A stretch of DNA of 64,000 bases, from contig SDNP01000002.1 in the NCBI GenBank assembly GCA_004524445.1, positions 62,001 to 126,000 on the forward strand. Direction: 5' to 3'. Shown piece by piece: positions 17,209 to 25,453 of this stretch. The notes under the pieces are model-generated. The model did not search any database. It was not told where the DNA came from and was given only the letters and a program-made list of their open reading frames with translations. The translations under genes and the position numbers were made by a program. Origin of the DNA: Candidatus Thorarchaeota archaeon. GTDB lineage: Archaea; Asgardarchaeota; Thorarchaeia; Thorarchaeales; Thorarchaeaceae. Within the stretch, counting starts at the first letter, position 1. Each line of letters opens with the position of its first letter.

Positions 17209-18008
17209 GTTACAATACGAGTTCCTATTGTGGGCTCTCCTAGGAGTATTCTTCTAAGACGTCCAGGAGCATTAAGATTGAAGATTATGATTTCGGTATT
17301 ATCATCTGCTAGAGTAAATAGTTCTTTCAGCTTTCTTTTCATCCCGCCTGTGACATCAATAGATTTTGAAGGGCCTGTGACGTTCAGAACAGGATTATCC
17401 TCTGATGCCTTTATTGTGGGAATGAGTTTAGCATCGGGGTTCCTGTTAGGATTATCATCTAGAACCCCATCAACATCCGTACCTAGAAGAACTGATTTGG
17501 CACCTAATTCTCTTGCAAGATGCACTGAAAGAGCATCACCGCTCAAAATTGCTGCACCTAGTTCGGCATCGAAACAAACATCTCCATGAGTTATGACTGT
17601 GATGCCAGCTTTGAGAGCACTTCTAAAAGATGAGAGATATATTGTTTCAATATAGCCATTACGAAGCTTTGTTATTGCGATTGGTGGAATTATAATGCAG
17701 GGAACTTGGTGTTCAGATAACGCTGCCTGAATTGCTGATGCTAAGAGATTCATGCTATAACGGATTTCAGGGATGCCATCCAGACGCTTTTTCCGTGGGG
17801 TTGAAAGATTTGCAAAGCCGTATTTTTTTGCGGGTTGGTGCCCATGAGCTCCCCCACCAAGTACCAATATGAGGGGGGTATCAGATATTAACAGTTCCTC
17901 ACAAATACGAATGATTGACTTACGATTTATTTCGGGAGGGGAACGTTCTTTGTGAGTGATGACTGACCCTCCGAGTTTGAGTATCACTAGGTTGTCCAAA
18001 GGCGTCAC
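17205..18008 (-). CDS. ipk: Isopentenyl phosphate kinase
   Basis: Phosphorylates isopentenyl phosphate to isopentenyl diphosphate in the alternative archaeal mevalonate pathway, feeding ether-lipid synthesis. It is an amino-acid-kinase fold protein with LKLGGSVITHK at the N-terminus, GGGAHGHQPAKKYG carrying the family's catalytic histidine (His57), THGDV, a metal/nucleotide loop LLGTDVDGVLDDNP and the DVTGGMKRKL motif. 267 aa, normal length. The GHxxAKKYG signature separates it from acetylglutamate and uridylate kinases. It is convergent with the large ATPase, and the divergent uS10 promoter lies upstream. Confidence 0.9.
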   Translation of the reverse strand: MTPLDNLVILKLGGSVITHKERSPPEINRKSIIRICEELLISDTPLILVLGGGAHGHQPAKKYGFANLSTPRKKRLDGIPEIRYSMNLLASAIQAALSEHQVPCIIIPPIAITKLRNGYIETIYLSSFRSALKAGITVITHGDVCFDAELGAAILSGDALSVHLARELGAKSVLLGTDVDGVLDDNPNRNPDAKLIPTIKASEDNPVLNVTGPSKSIDVTGGMKRKLKELFTLADDNTEIIIFNLNAPGRLRRILLGEPTIGTRIVT

Positions 18009-18145
18009 ATCTCAATTTGGTTCAAGATTACTTATCATCGTTTTGACTGGTCATCGGAATTAGTACACTCATACATAAGACAACCTTTTTATCCGAACCC
18101 TTTTTGGTTGGGTTTAACATCTCTGTAGATGGAGTGGTATCGTAT

Positions 18146-18457
18146 ATGACTCAGAGAGCAAGAATTCGTTTGTCAAGTACAAGTACAGAACATCTTGATG
18201 GCGTTTGTAATCAGATCAAGCGAATTACACGCAAAACAGGTGTTCGTATGTCAGGACCTATACCACTTCCAACTAGAAGAATGGTTGTTCCGACACGAAA
18301 GACACCTTGTGGTCAGGGATCTCATTCGTGGGATAAGTGGGAGATGCGAATACACAAGCGGCTAATTGATATTGATGCTGATGAAAGAGCAATTCGTCAG
18401 ATTATGCGGGTCAGAATTCCTGAATCTGTGTATATTGAGATTGAACTAACCGGTTGA
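18146..18457 (+). CDS. rps10: Ribosomal protein uS10
   Basis: Small-subunit ribosomal protein S10. The ATG at 18146 gives 103 aa, the normal archaeal size, beginning [21 protein letters not shown]. The upstream in-frame TTG at 18104 adds unrelated residues and is rejected. Conserved features are the [23 protein letters not shown] loop that reaches into the ribosome head and the C-terminal [11 protein letters not shown] strand. A TATA-like CTTTTTAT lies about 55-60 bp upstream of the start. In many archaea uS10 follows EF-1 alpha; here it stands alone, followed by glmS. Confidence 0.95.
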   Translation: MTQRARIRLSSTSTEHLDGVCNQIKRITRKTGVRMSGPIPLPTRRMVVPTRKTPCGQGSHSWDKWEMRIHKRLIDIDADERAIRQIMRVRIPESVYIEIELTG

Positions 18458-18541
18458 TACTGAAGTGTTAGTACACAAACTCTTTCTATGAAGAACACAA
18501 TGTAGAATCACTAGTGTGAAATCCATCCGGAGGAGTCACAG

Positions 18542-20365
18542 ATGTGTGGAATTATAGGTGCAATACAGAAAAAGGGTGAAGTGGCACCATTCATTCATCA
18601 AGCTCTGAAGAGACTGGAGTACAGAGGCTATGATTCTGTAGGCGTAACTACAATTGCAGACAATGAGCTTTATATGAAAAAGGACAAAGGAAAAATAGAC
18701 CAGGTTCATAAGAAACTTGACTTGGATGATTTGCCCGGATCGACCGGTATAGGTCATACTAGGTGGGCTACTCATGGTATTCCCTCTATGTTAAACTCTC
18801 ATCCTCATTTTGATTGTTCTAATGAGATTGCTGTTGTTCATAACGGGGTAATAGACAATTTCATGGAGCTGAGGCGAGAATTGAAGAAGAAGGGGCATCA
18901 ATTCGAGTCTGAAACTGATACTGAAGTCATCCCACATATGATTGAGGATTACATGAAAAACGGATATAGTCTAGAAGAGGCAGTGAAAGAGGTTGCCCTG
19001 ATTATTGAGGGAACATACGCTGTCGTGGCTATGTGTACAAAGGAGCCTGGAAAGATAGTCGTGACACGAGATGGCAATCCATTAGTGATTGGAAAGAAAG
19101 AGAATGCAGTCTACGTTTCATCGGATATTCCTGCTTTCCTCCCAATGACAGACAATATGGTACTACTACTCGATGGCGAGATAGCTGTGTTAACTGTAGA
19201 TGATATTGAAATTGAGAAACTGAGCGATGGAGAGAGGGTTGATAGGGATGCCATCAAAATCAGTTGGACCGCAGACCAAGCACAGAAGAGCGGTTATCCA
19301 CATTTTATGCTAAAGGAGATTCATGAGCAACCAGATGCTATTAGAAATACGTTGAGACTGCGAGATGAAGAAATCGAAAAGGCTGCGAAGATGATTGATA
19401 ATGCGGAGAGGGTTTTCCTGTTGGCTATGGGAACCTCTGGGCATGCAGCCCTCGCTGGCAGGCATATGTTTGCATCTCTTGGTGGTGTTCTGGCAACTTC
19501 TGAACTTGCAAGTGACTTTGCTGATACGGTTTATGATACTATTACCAAGAGTGATCTTGTTGTTGCGATAACACAATCTGGTGAAACAACCGATACTATC
19601 ACTGCCGTTAAATCTGCAAGACAACAGGGTGCAAAAGTCCTTGCAATCACAAATGTCGTGGGTAGCTCCATAACCCGTATAGCTGATCATACTTTGATAA
19701 CTCAGGCAGGCCCCGAGATAGGTGTAGCCGCCACCAAGACCTTCATGGTGCAACTCACTTCTCTTGCTCAGATAGCACTGAAGTTGGGTGAGATTTCTGG
19801 GAAACCTGGCACTGATGAATTAGAAAAGAAAAGGGAATCATTACATGGTCTTCCTGATATTGTTTCACGTGTGATAGCAACGGAGGAGGAACATGCTCGC
19901 CAGATTGCAGGATTGTTTTATGATAGCCCAAGTATGTTATTCCTTGGCAGAGGTATTTCGATGGCCACTGCTTTCGAGGGGGCCTTGAAGCTGAAAGAGA
20001 TTGCATACAATCATGCAGAAGGATATTCGGCGGGAGAGTCAAAGCATGGGCCTATCGCACTCGTACAAGATGGTTTTCCCGTATTTTTTGTTGCGCCCCG
20101 TGATGACACACGCTCTAGGATAATAGGCAATATTATGGAAATGAAGGCTCGTGGAGCTTCCATTATATCTGTGATTGAAGAGGGTGATGATGAGTTGTTG
20201 GAATTATCTGATCATTCATTTGCTATTCCGAAGGGCGTGGAGCCCGAATTCACAACTATGGCCTATGTAGTGCCCTTGCAGCTGGTTAGTTACTACATGG
20301 CGACCAGAAAAGGGTATGACCCTGATAAGCCCAGAAATTTGGCAAAGTCTGTTACAGTTCTTTGA
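18542..20365 (+). CDS. glmS: Glutamine-fructose-6-phosphate aminotransferase
   Basis: Makes glucosamine-6-phosphate from fructose-6-phosphate and glutamine, the first step to UDP-GlcNAc and N-glycans. The class II glutamine amidotransferase domain starts at the nucleophile (Met-Cys-Gly-Ile-Ile-Gly) with the Arg/Trp/Thr site GHTRWATHG and the VHNGVIDN motif. Two SIS domains follow (GTSGHAALAGRHMF; GRGISMATAFEGALKLKEI), and the protein ends with the family tail PRNLAKSVTVL. 607 aa, complete. The start is preceded by CGGAGGAG. Frequent N-glycosylation sequons in the secreted proteins here give its product an obvious use. Confidence 0.96.
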   Translation: MCGIIGAIQKKGEVAPFIHQALKRLEYRGYDSVGVTTIADNELYMKKDKGKIDQVHKKLDLDDLPGSTGIGHTRWATHGIPSMLNSHPHFDCSNEIAVVHNGVIDNFMELRRELKKKGHQFESETDTEVIPHMIEDYMKNGYSLEEAVKEVALIIEGTYAVVAMCTKEPGKIVVTRDGNPLVIGKKENAVYVSSDIPAFLPMTDNMVLLLDGEIAVLTVDDIEIEKLSDGERVDRDAIKISWTADQAQKSGYPHFMLKEIHEQPDAIRNTLRLRDEEIEKAAKMIDNAERVFLLAMGTSGHAALAGRHMFASLGGVLATSELASDFADTVYDTITKSDLVVAITQSGETTDTITAVKSARQQGAKVLAITNVVGSSITRIADHTLITQAGPEIGVAATKTFMVQLTSLAQIALKLGEISGKPGTDELEKKRESLHGLPDIVSRVIATEEEHARQIAGLFYDSPSMLFLGRGISMATAFEGALKLKEIAYNHAEGYSAGESKHGPIALVQDGFPVFFVAPRDDTRSRIIGNIMEMKARGASIISVIEEGDDELLELSDHSFAIPKGVEPEFTTMAYVVPLQLVSYYMATRKGYDPDKPRNLAKSVTVL

Positions 20366-20398
20366 GGGGCTTATATTGCGAAATATGGTATACTTTAT

Positions 20399-20659
20399 GT
20401 GTGGATAATGAATTGTTGGACCCTCTTAACACCATTAACAGAGTTCGCTTCATTGATTGCTACATATTTTGCGGAAATATGGCAATTTCTAGTATTCATC
20501 GCAAGAGTGTCAGCAGTGATTGTGGTTTTGTCAGGGGCGATTCTTTGGTTCACTGATGTTAATTCGAAGAGGGGCAAAAGTCTTGTATTCAGTGGTATTC
20601 TATTGGCAATAGTTGTGCAATACTTTGTTTTCTATCCCCCAACTTTTGCTCTTGGGTAA
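20399..20659 (+). CDS. Small membrane protein, two to three transmembrane helices
   Basis: 86 residues (GTG start; an ATG 9 bases on is possible). Hydrophobic helices are visible at about residues 14-34, 36-52 and 62-80, separated by a short polar loop (TDVNSKRGKS). There is no signal peptide and there are no catalytic motifs. Length and topology resemble VirB2/TrbC-like pilin or small archaeal membrane proteins, but I do not recognise the family. It lies 33 bp after glmS and 20 bp before the convergent desulfurase-like gene. Confidence 0.55.
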   Translation: MWIMNCWTLLTPLTEFASLIATYFAEIWQFLVFIARVSAVIVVLSGAILWFTDVNSKRGKSLVFSGILLAIVVQYFVFYPPTFALG

Positions 20660-20679
20660 CTAGTTCCCACCGTATATTT

Positions 20680-21903
20680 CTATATCAGCTGAGAAGTAAT
20701 TAGATTTAGCTGTTTTGAAAGCTTGTGAATGTCGGATATGGTATTATAGCCATGGAGAGAAACCTGAACCACGCCAGTATTGGAATATTTTTTGACTAAA
20801 AGTGATGTGCACAATAGGCCTGATCTTACAGCTATGTTGCTTTGATTCAGGAAAAGCGCAATGTCATGGCAGCTCACACCGCTATCTTCACCAATGTTGA
20901 AAATCACTGATACGTTTTCATCAGTTGGATTCCCATATAGGTTAAGTGATGGGATTTCATTTAGAGACTCTACTAGGTACTGGGACAGATTTTTCATGTG
21001 TTTTCGAAGACCTTTGTTTCGAAGACCTTCAGTATAATTGATTGCTTCATTAATGGCAGCAATATTTGACAATGGCAAGATGCCCGATTCAAATCTATCT
21101 GGAGGTAGAGCTGTTTCAAATGAGGATTCTTCAACAATCGAAACGGAGTTGGCTCCAAGAATTCCAGGCTTGATTCCACTCGCCATTTCTTTTGAAGTCC
21201 ATTGAATTGTAGTTTCTGGTGGTGCCATCAGGCCTCTATTGCTTGAGAAGAATGCGACATCAGCAAGAGAAGGAAAAGATATGTCTTCGGAGAATGCAAT
21301 TTCTCTACTTGCTTCTGTAAGAAAGAGAGCGTCCGACTCATGTGTGATCTTAGATATAGACTTCAGGGGGTTGCGTCTGTCGGTTCCAGGCACCCATTCA
21401 GATACGGCTACGATTCCTGTTCTATTGTTTGTGATTCTGTCAAGTTCCTGGATATCTAGAACTCCGTTCTCATCCGTCTGGATGATGTGCACGTCAATAT
21501 TTAGAATCTCAGCTACTCGTCTTAAGGGAATCATAACCGAATTGTGTTCTGCCTCTGATACAATTATCGAGTCCTTTTTTCCTGATTCCCAATTATAACC
21601 TAGGGCTACTGACGTGATTGCTGATGGTAGACTTCCGTGAAATGATATTTGGTTGTTATTACTACCAAGCATAGAGGCCAGTTGTTTCCTAGCGTCTTCA
21701 GCTATCTGTCCACCCTTAGCTGCAAGCTGGTATGCGCCTCTTCTGGACGAAACAGTGATTTTGCGCAAAAATTCTGACGATGCAGTGATAACAGTTTCGG
21801 GAACCAGTGTTGTACTGGAAGAGTCAAGATATACCAATTCTGGATTAGCTTGGAATATCGGAAAGTCTTCTCGTATATCTAGTTCGGGCATAATCTTATT
21901 CAT
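20680..21903 (-). CDS. Class V aminotransferase (SufS/cysteine desulfurase-like) lacking the PLP lysine
   Basis: 407 aa with the overall SufS/CsdA pattern: VYLDSSSTTLVPE, the PLP-stacking histidine in SEAEHNS (His120), the FESGILPLSNIAAI segment and RSGLLCTS, where Cys365 matches the catalytic cysteine. The site that should be SGHK and form the PLP Schiff base reads S-S-N-R-G (Arg223 in place of Lys). The preceding PLP ring-binding Asp/Gln region is EASREIAF instead of DAxQ. A normal desulfurase reaction is therefore unlikely. It may be a regulatory or scaffold paralogue, or use chemistry not needing an internal aldimine. Confidence 0.8.
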   Translation of the reverse strand: MNKIMPELDIREDFPIFQANPELVYLDSSSTTLVPETVITASSEFLRKITVSSRRGAYQLAAKGGQIAEDARKQLASMLGSNNNQISFHGSLPSAITSVALGYNWESGKKDSIIVSEAEHNSVMIPLRRVAEILNIDVHIIQTDENGVLDIQELDRITNNRTGIVAVSEWVPGTDRRNPLKSISKITHESDALFLTEASREIAFSEDISFPSLADVAFFSSNRGLMAPPETTIQWTSKEMASGIKPGILGANSVSIVEESSFETALPPDRFESGILPLSNIAAINEAINYTEGLRNKGLRKHMKNLSQYLVESLNEIPSLNLYGNPTDENVSVIFNIGEDSGVSCHDIALFLNQSNIAVRSGLLCTSLLVKKYSNTGVVQVSLHGYNTISDIHKLSKQLNLITSQLI

Positions 21904-21950
21904 TACCGGGCTGTCTTAACTCTGATGATTTAGCTTGGAGTTAGAGATGA

Positions 21951-22961
21951 ATGCATGGGAATATAATTGAAGGTGACTTTCTCGAGGTGCATAATGGAGA
22001 TATATTTGAAGTAAGAGGCTTAGTTCATCCTTCTGACGGGTACACTGCTTATGCGAGATATGTGAGAAGCACATATGGAGATAGGGTGTCAGTAGATGGG
22101 CGTACCTATAGGAAGTTATCGACACTACAGGAAAAAATGAGTTATGCCCAAAGGAGGACTCCATCCTACCTGCATTTTGACCCCCGCAAAGATAGAGTTG
22201 TTCAGGTTGTTCCAAAGAAGGATATTGTGCACATTCTAAGTCCGGCTGAACGTCTGAGAGAAATTAGTGAATGCAGTACGGTATCAGATTTAGAAAAAGA
22301 TGTGATTGATTTTTCAGCTAAATTGTCTACAAAAACGGGAATAAGCTTTGATAATATGGGGGTCATAGGATCGCCATTAGCTGGCCTAGCGCACTCGTCT
22401 TCCGATATTGATCTTATTATCTATGGTTATAAGACCGGGAGGAGGTTCTATACAAAAATGCGTGAGATTCTTTCTAATGAGGATGATGAATTAGAGAGGT
22501 ATTCAGGAAAAGGATTAGCTGAGCATACGCAATCTCGATGGGGAGAAAGGAGTAGTATGCCTGACCTTGAGAGGATTGAAGGAACAAAAGTCCTGCAGGG
22601 ACGATTTCGCTCTAGAGATTTTTTTATCCGTTTAGTTCCGAACAAATCGGAAGTTGGACATACATATGAAGATTATATCACAAAGTCATCAGGGCTTGTA
22701 TATAGAACTTGTAATATTGTTGACGATTACAAGGCAATCTTCACGCCCTGTGAATATTCTGTTGCCTGTGAAGAGGATCCGTTTTTGACCAAAATAGTAG
22801 GGTACCAGAGTAGATTTGCTGAATGCGCAAGTGAAGGAATGAGGGTGAAAGTATTTGGAAAGTTGGAATCTGTGATAAGTCAATTTTCTGGATTTCATAA
22901 ACAAATTGTCTTGGGAGGATATTCTCTGAACTCTTTCCTGCCAATTCGAGAGATGGACTAG
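21951..22961 (+). CDS. Predicted nucleotidyltransferase (Pol beta-like, COG2413 type)
   Basis: 336 aa. The N-terminal about 100 residues form a basic beta-rich domain (EGDFLEVHNGDIFEVRGLVHPSDGY). The middle holds the Pol beta-type nucleotidyltransferase signature: G-S-P-L-A-G-L-A followed by SSSDIDLIIYG, giving the two metal-binding aspartates. This matches archaeal predicted nucleotidyltransferases whose substrate is unknown. It is divergent from the desulfurase-like gene (47 bp apart) and its 3' end borders the first origin-like region. Function beyond nucleotidyl transfer cannot be stated. Confidence 0.75.
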   Translation: MHGNIIEGDFLEVHNGDIFEVRGLVHPSDGYTAYARYVRSTYGDRVSVDGRTYRKLSTLQEKMSYAQRRTPSYLHFDPRKDRVVQVVPKKDIVHILSPAERLREISECSTVSDLEKDVIDFSAKLSTKTGISFDNMGVIGSPLAGLAHSSSDIDLIIYGYKTGRRFYTKMREILSNEDDELERYSGKGLAEHTQSRWGERSSMPDLERIEGTKVLQGRFRSRDFFIRLVPNKSEVGHTYEDYITKSSGLVYRTCNIVDDYKAIFTPCEYSVACEEDPFLTKIVGYQSRFAECASEGMRVKVFGKLESVISQFSGFHKQIVLGGYSLNSFLPIREMD

Positions 22962-23019
22962 TTGGATACGGCCATCTTTCAATCATTCACTTTATCAACA
23001 CGGTTTCACAGTCACTATC

Positions 23020-23417
23020 TGTGAATGGCGCCATTTTTGTGAATATAATATGGCATAAGAACCCCATTTGTCTTTTTTTCATAATAGCAGCCCTCATAAC
23101 TCCGTTCATACATGTGAATAAAGACACCCCTTCGTTTCCACTGGAGATTAGTAATTAGAGATATGAATAACACTAGACCGTATTCACAAGGGTAATAACC
23201 ATGTGAATAGCACTTAAATTGGAGAAATATCCTTAAAACACCAAATAAGAGTTATGAGCGCTTTATATTTTTAAATAATATCAAAGAGGGGCAAAAATCT
23301 TCTAAATAATAGTTTAGAAGCTAATAAAGCTGTATCAGGTAATATCTTGACCTTATGTGTATATAGTGGATTCACATACTCACACTTATTTGGATTCTAA
23401 CGCTTCCAAATGTGAAT
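23020..23417. repeat. Seven dispersed TGTGAAT motifs
   Basis: Exact TGTGAAT occurs at 23020, 23038, 23113, 23202 and 23411 on the plus strand. The complement ATTCACA occurs at 23182 and 23370. A further near match, GGTGAAT, is at 23455. By simple base statistics fewer than one copy would be expected in 400 bp. Several share a CATGTGAATA core. These look like binding sites for a protein, plausibly the one encoded immediately downstream. Confidence 0.65.
23126..23145 (-). promoter_or_regulatory. Origin recognition box (ORB)
   Basis: Minus strand reads TCCAGTGGAAACGAAGGGGT, the well-known Orc1/Cdc6 ORB consensus including the G-string. The G-rich end points left, away from the AT-rich core. Confidence 0.75.
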
Positions 23418-23465
23418 CGGGTGCGCAGTACCCTTGGGTTTGAGTACCGATCATGGTGAATCACA

Positions 23466-24092
23466 GTGAGCGAAGAAATTCGAACAAATTACATCTACGA
23501 GTTCACCTATGGATCCGGACCAGGGATGAAAGAAATTTTTCGGTGCAAATATGTTTCGCCAGATGAAGCTCTAAAGCGTTTCAAAAAGATAGTATCAGTT
23601 ACAGAATCTCCCTTTGATTTCAAGATAGTAATATCTTCAGAAACTACTGGAGAAGAGTCTAGCTTTCAGGTCAAAGGCGATATCGATGAGATGATTCAAA
23701 AATTCAAAGTATTTCTAGAAACAAGCACGGGATATAGCTTTCCCGAAACCAAAATCGATGCATCATCGACAAGTTCGCCTGAGCTGGATTTCGAAGCTAT
23801 GAGCAATTATGAGAAGATGCAGGTTGTAATCTATGCATCATTTAAGCATGGGAAATTCTCTTCTCTTGATGTAGCTGAAATTTATGAAAGCACTTTCAAT
23901 GAGTCACTTCCAAAGAGTACAGCATCCACTTATCTTGCTAGGATGTGGGATGAGGGAGAAGGGCATCTGGAGAGATATGGAAATCGCTCGGGCTATACAT
24001 ATCGACTGAAGACCGAATTGAAAGAAACTCAAAGGGAAGTGGAGAGGTCTGAAGAAATTCTTTCAATGATTCACTTGCAAGTAGGCAAATAG
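23466..24092 (+). CDS. Winged-helix-like protein beside origin region 1
   Basis: 208 aa from a GTG start. The N-terminal half (about 1-95) is an alpha/beta domain of unknown type with FTYGSGPGMKEIF and VSPDEALKRFKKIV. A Ser/Thr linker follows, then a C-terminal winged-helix-like domain (about 110-180: NYEKMQVVIYASFKHGKFSSLDVAEIY... PKSTASTYLARMWDEG... LERYGNRSGYTYRL) and a terminal coiled-coil-like helix. I do not recognise the family. It directly follows the ORB/TGTGAAT region, with a partial motif overlapping its start, so autoregulation or a role at the origin is plausible. Confidence 0.65.
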   Translation: MSEEIRTNYIYEFTYGSGPGMKEIFRCKYVSPDEALKRFKKIVSVTESPFDFKIVISSETTGEESSFQVKGDIDEMIQKFKVFLETSTGYSFPETKIDASSTSSPELDFEAMSNYEKMQVVIYASFKHGKFSSLDVAEIYESTFNESLPKSTASTYLARMWDEGEGHLERYGNRSGYTYRLKTELKETQREVERSEEILSMIHLQVGK

Positions 24093-24132
24093 ACTCGACT
24101 TCAGTTCTCTGCTCAGCTTTTATCTCCATATA

Positions 24133-25446
24133 CTACAGTTCTGTTGTTCTTTCTTTGAGTTCAATCCCAAGTTCTTTAAGCTCCGATAGAATTGGCTCGT
24201 AGATTTGTGGAAGAATGGGTCGATGTACTCCCCTAGCCTCGATTTCGCCCTGTAGAATTAGTCTAGTTGCAATAGCCACTGGCAATGCTACGGTTCTAGA
24301 CATAGAGGTATCACCGTCGGGGATGCCATAATCAATCAAGGTAGATGTTATCTTCTCTTTCTTATCTGGGTACTGAGCTACGAACTCATGATGCATCACA
24401 ATCATATCTCGTTCACCACTAGCATACTGCAGTTTCTCTTCGAATAAATTGCATAGAGCATCAAGGTATGTATTCCGTTCATCAGGTACTATTTCTTGAG
24501 AAAATAATCCAAGCCAATCAAGTCGTTCGATAACTGGATCCGAGGGTTCTAGATCCAATTTCTTGGCAACAGCGTTTCTTGGAGTTCTGTCCTGAGGAAG
24601 CATTTGCTGAATCATCTCACTGTATGTTATGCCAGATAATTCTCGTTCAGTCAGGTCTAGAAGACCCAGATCAGCAATTGCTTGAATCGTATTACACCAG
24701 CCAGGATATCTCAATGTACCCCTCAACATTGTTTCCACTTCGTTAATATCGTAGATATCAATGTAGGAGAGGCTATCTCGATTGGGATAACCTTCGAATT
24801 CACCCATTTCGGGAATCTCCATGGTTTTGCAATTATTGAACAACTCTGAACCAGGAATGGTTACCTCTTCGCCATCCTGCAAGAATTGAGCATCATTTCG
24901 CCCGGCAAGTAGGACACCGCGAGGACTCCATGATAGCTTGTAGCCAAATGGATTATCATTTGCTTCTGGAGCGGGCAGGCCACCAGTAAAGGAAGTGAAA
25001 CTGATTATCCTGCCATCCTGGTCATGAATTTCATCGATGATTTTTTGTGCACTCATATGGTCAATGCCAGGATCTACACCGCACTCATTAAGAAGAATAA
25101 CATCAGCTTCCTTTGCGGTTTTATCCAGCTCCTGCATCTCGTCCGAAATATAAGAAGTGGTACAGAAGTGTTTGTTGTTCTCAATTGCCACTTTTGCTGC
25201 CTTAACATGATAGGTATATGGAAGAAGAGAGCATACCAAATCAGATTTGTTTACGAGTTCTTGAAGAAGCTCATCATTATCTTTTATATTGAATTGAACA
25301 GCCTCTGCACTCTGGCAGCCCTGAATTAGTCCTTCAGCCTTCTCTTTTGTCCGACTAGCAACAATGACATGATATCCTCTTTTACATAGATATTGAACAT
25401 AGGGCCGGGCAACGAGACCCGCGCCCAAACATAGAACAGTCTTCAT
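24133..25446 (-). CDS. Saccharopine dehydrogenase (glutamate-forming), SDH half of LKR/SDH
   Basis: 437 aa. An N-terminal Rossmann fold (VLCLGAGLVARPYVQYL) binds NAD(P). The central segment NECGVDPGIDHMSA and the GGLPAPEANDNPFGYKLSWSPRG motif are diagnostic for Lys9-type saccharopine reductase/dehydrogenase. It oxidises saccharopine to aminoadipate semialdehyde plus glutamate, step 2 of the saccharopine lysine pathway. It lies 7 bp after the LKR gene on the same strand, forming the two halves of eukaryotic AASS as separate proteins. Confidence 0.88.
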   Translation of the reverse strand: MKTVLCLGAGLVARPYVQYLCKRGYHVIVASRTKEKAEGLIQGCQSAEAVQFNIKDNDELLQELVNKSDLVCSLLPYTYHVKAAKVAIENNKHFCTTSYISDEMQELDKTAKEADVILLNECGVDPGIDHMSAQKIIDEIHDQDGRIISFTSFTGGLPAPEANDNPFGYKLSWSPRGVLLAGRNDAQFLQDGEEVTIPGSELFNNCKTMEIPEMGEFEGYPNRDSLSYIDIYDINEVETMLRGTLRYPGWCNTIQAIADLGLLDLTERELSGITYSEMIQQMLPQDRTPRNAVAKKLDLEPSDPVIERLDWLGLFSQEIVPDERNTYLDALCNLFEEKLQYASGERDMIVMHHEFVAQYPDKKEKITSTLIDYGIPDGDTSMSRTVALPVAIATRLILQGEIEARGVHRPILPQIYEPILSELKELGIELKERTTEL

Positions 25447-25453
25447 AGTTTAT

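Larger units (their letters stand above)
22962..23465. other. AT-rich intergenic region, candidate replication origin 1
   Basis: 504 bp with no supported gene. It contains one sequence identical to the archaeal ORB consensus (23126-23145, minus strand), an A+T-rich stretch to its right (about 23200-23345), and seven exact TGTGAAT/ATTCACA heptamers. It ends at the gene for a winged-helix-like protein. ORB next to an easily melted region is the accepted layout of archaeal origins. Use as an origin is inferred. Confidence 0.6.
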
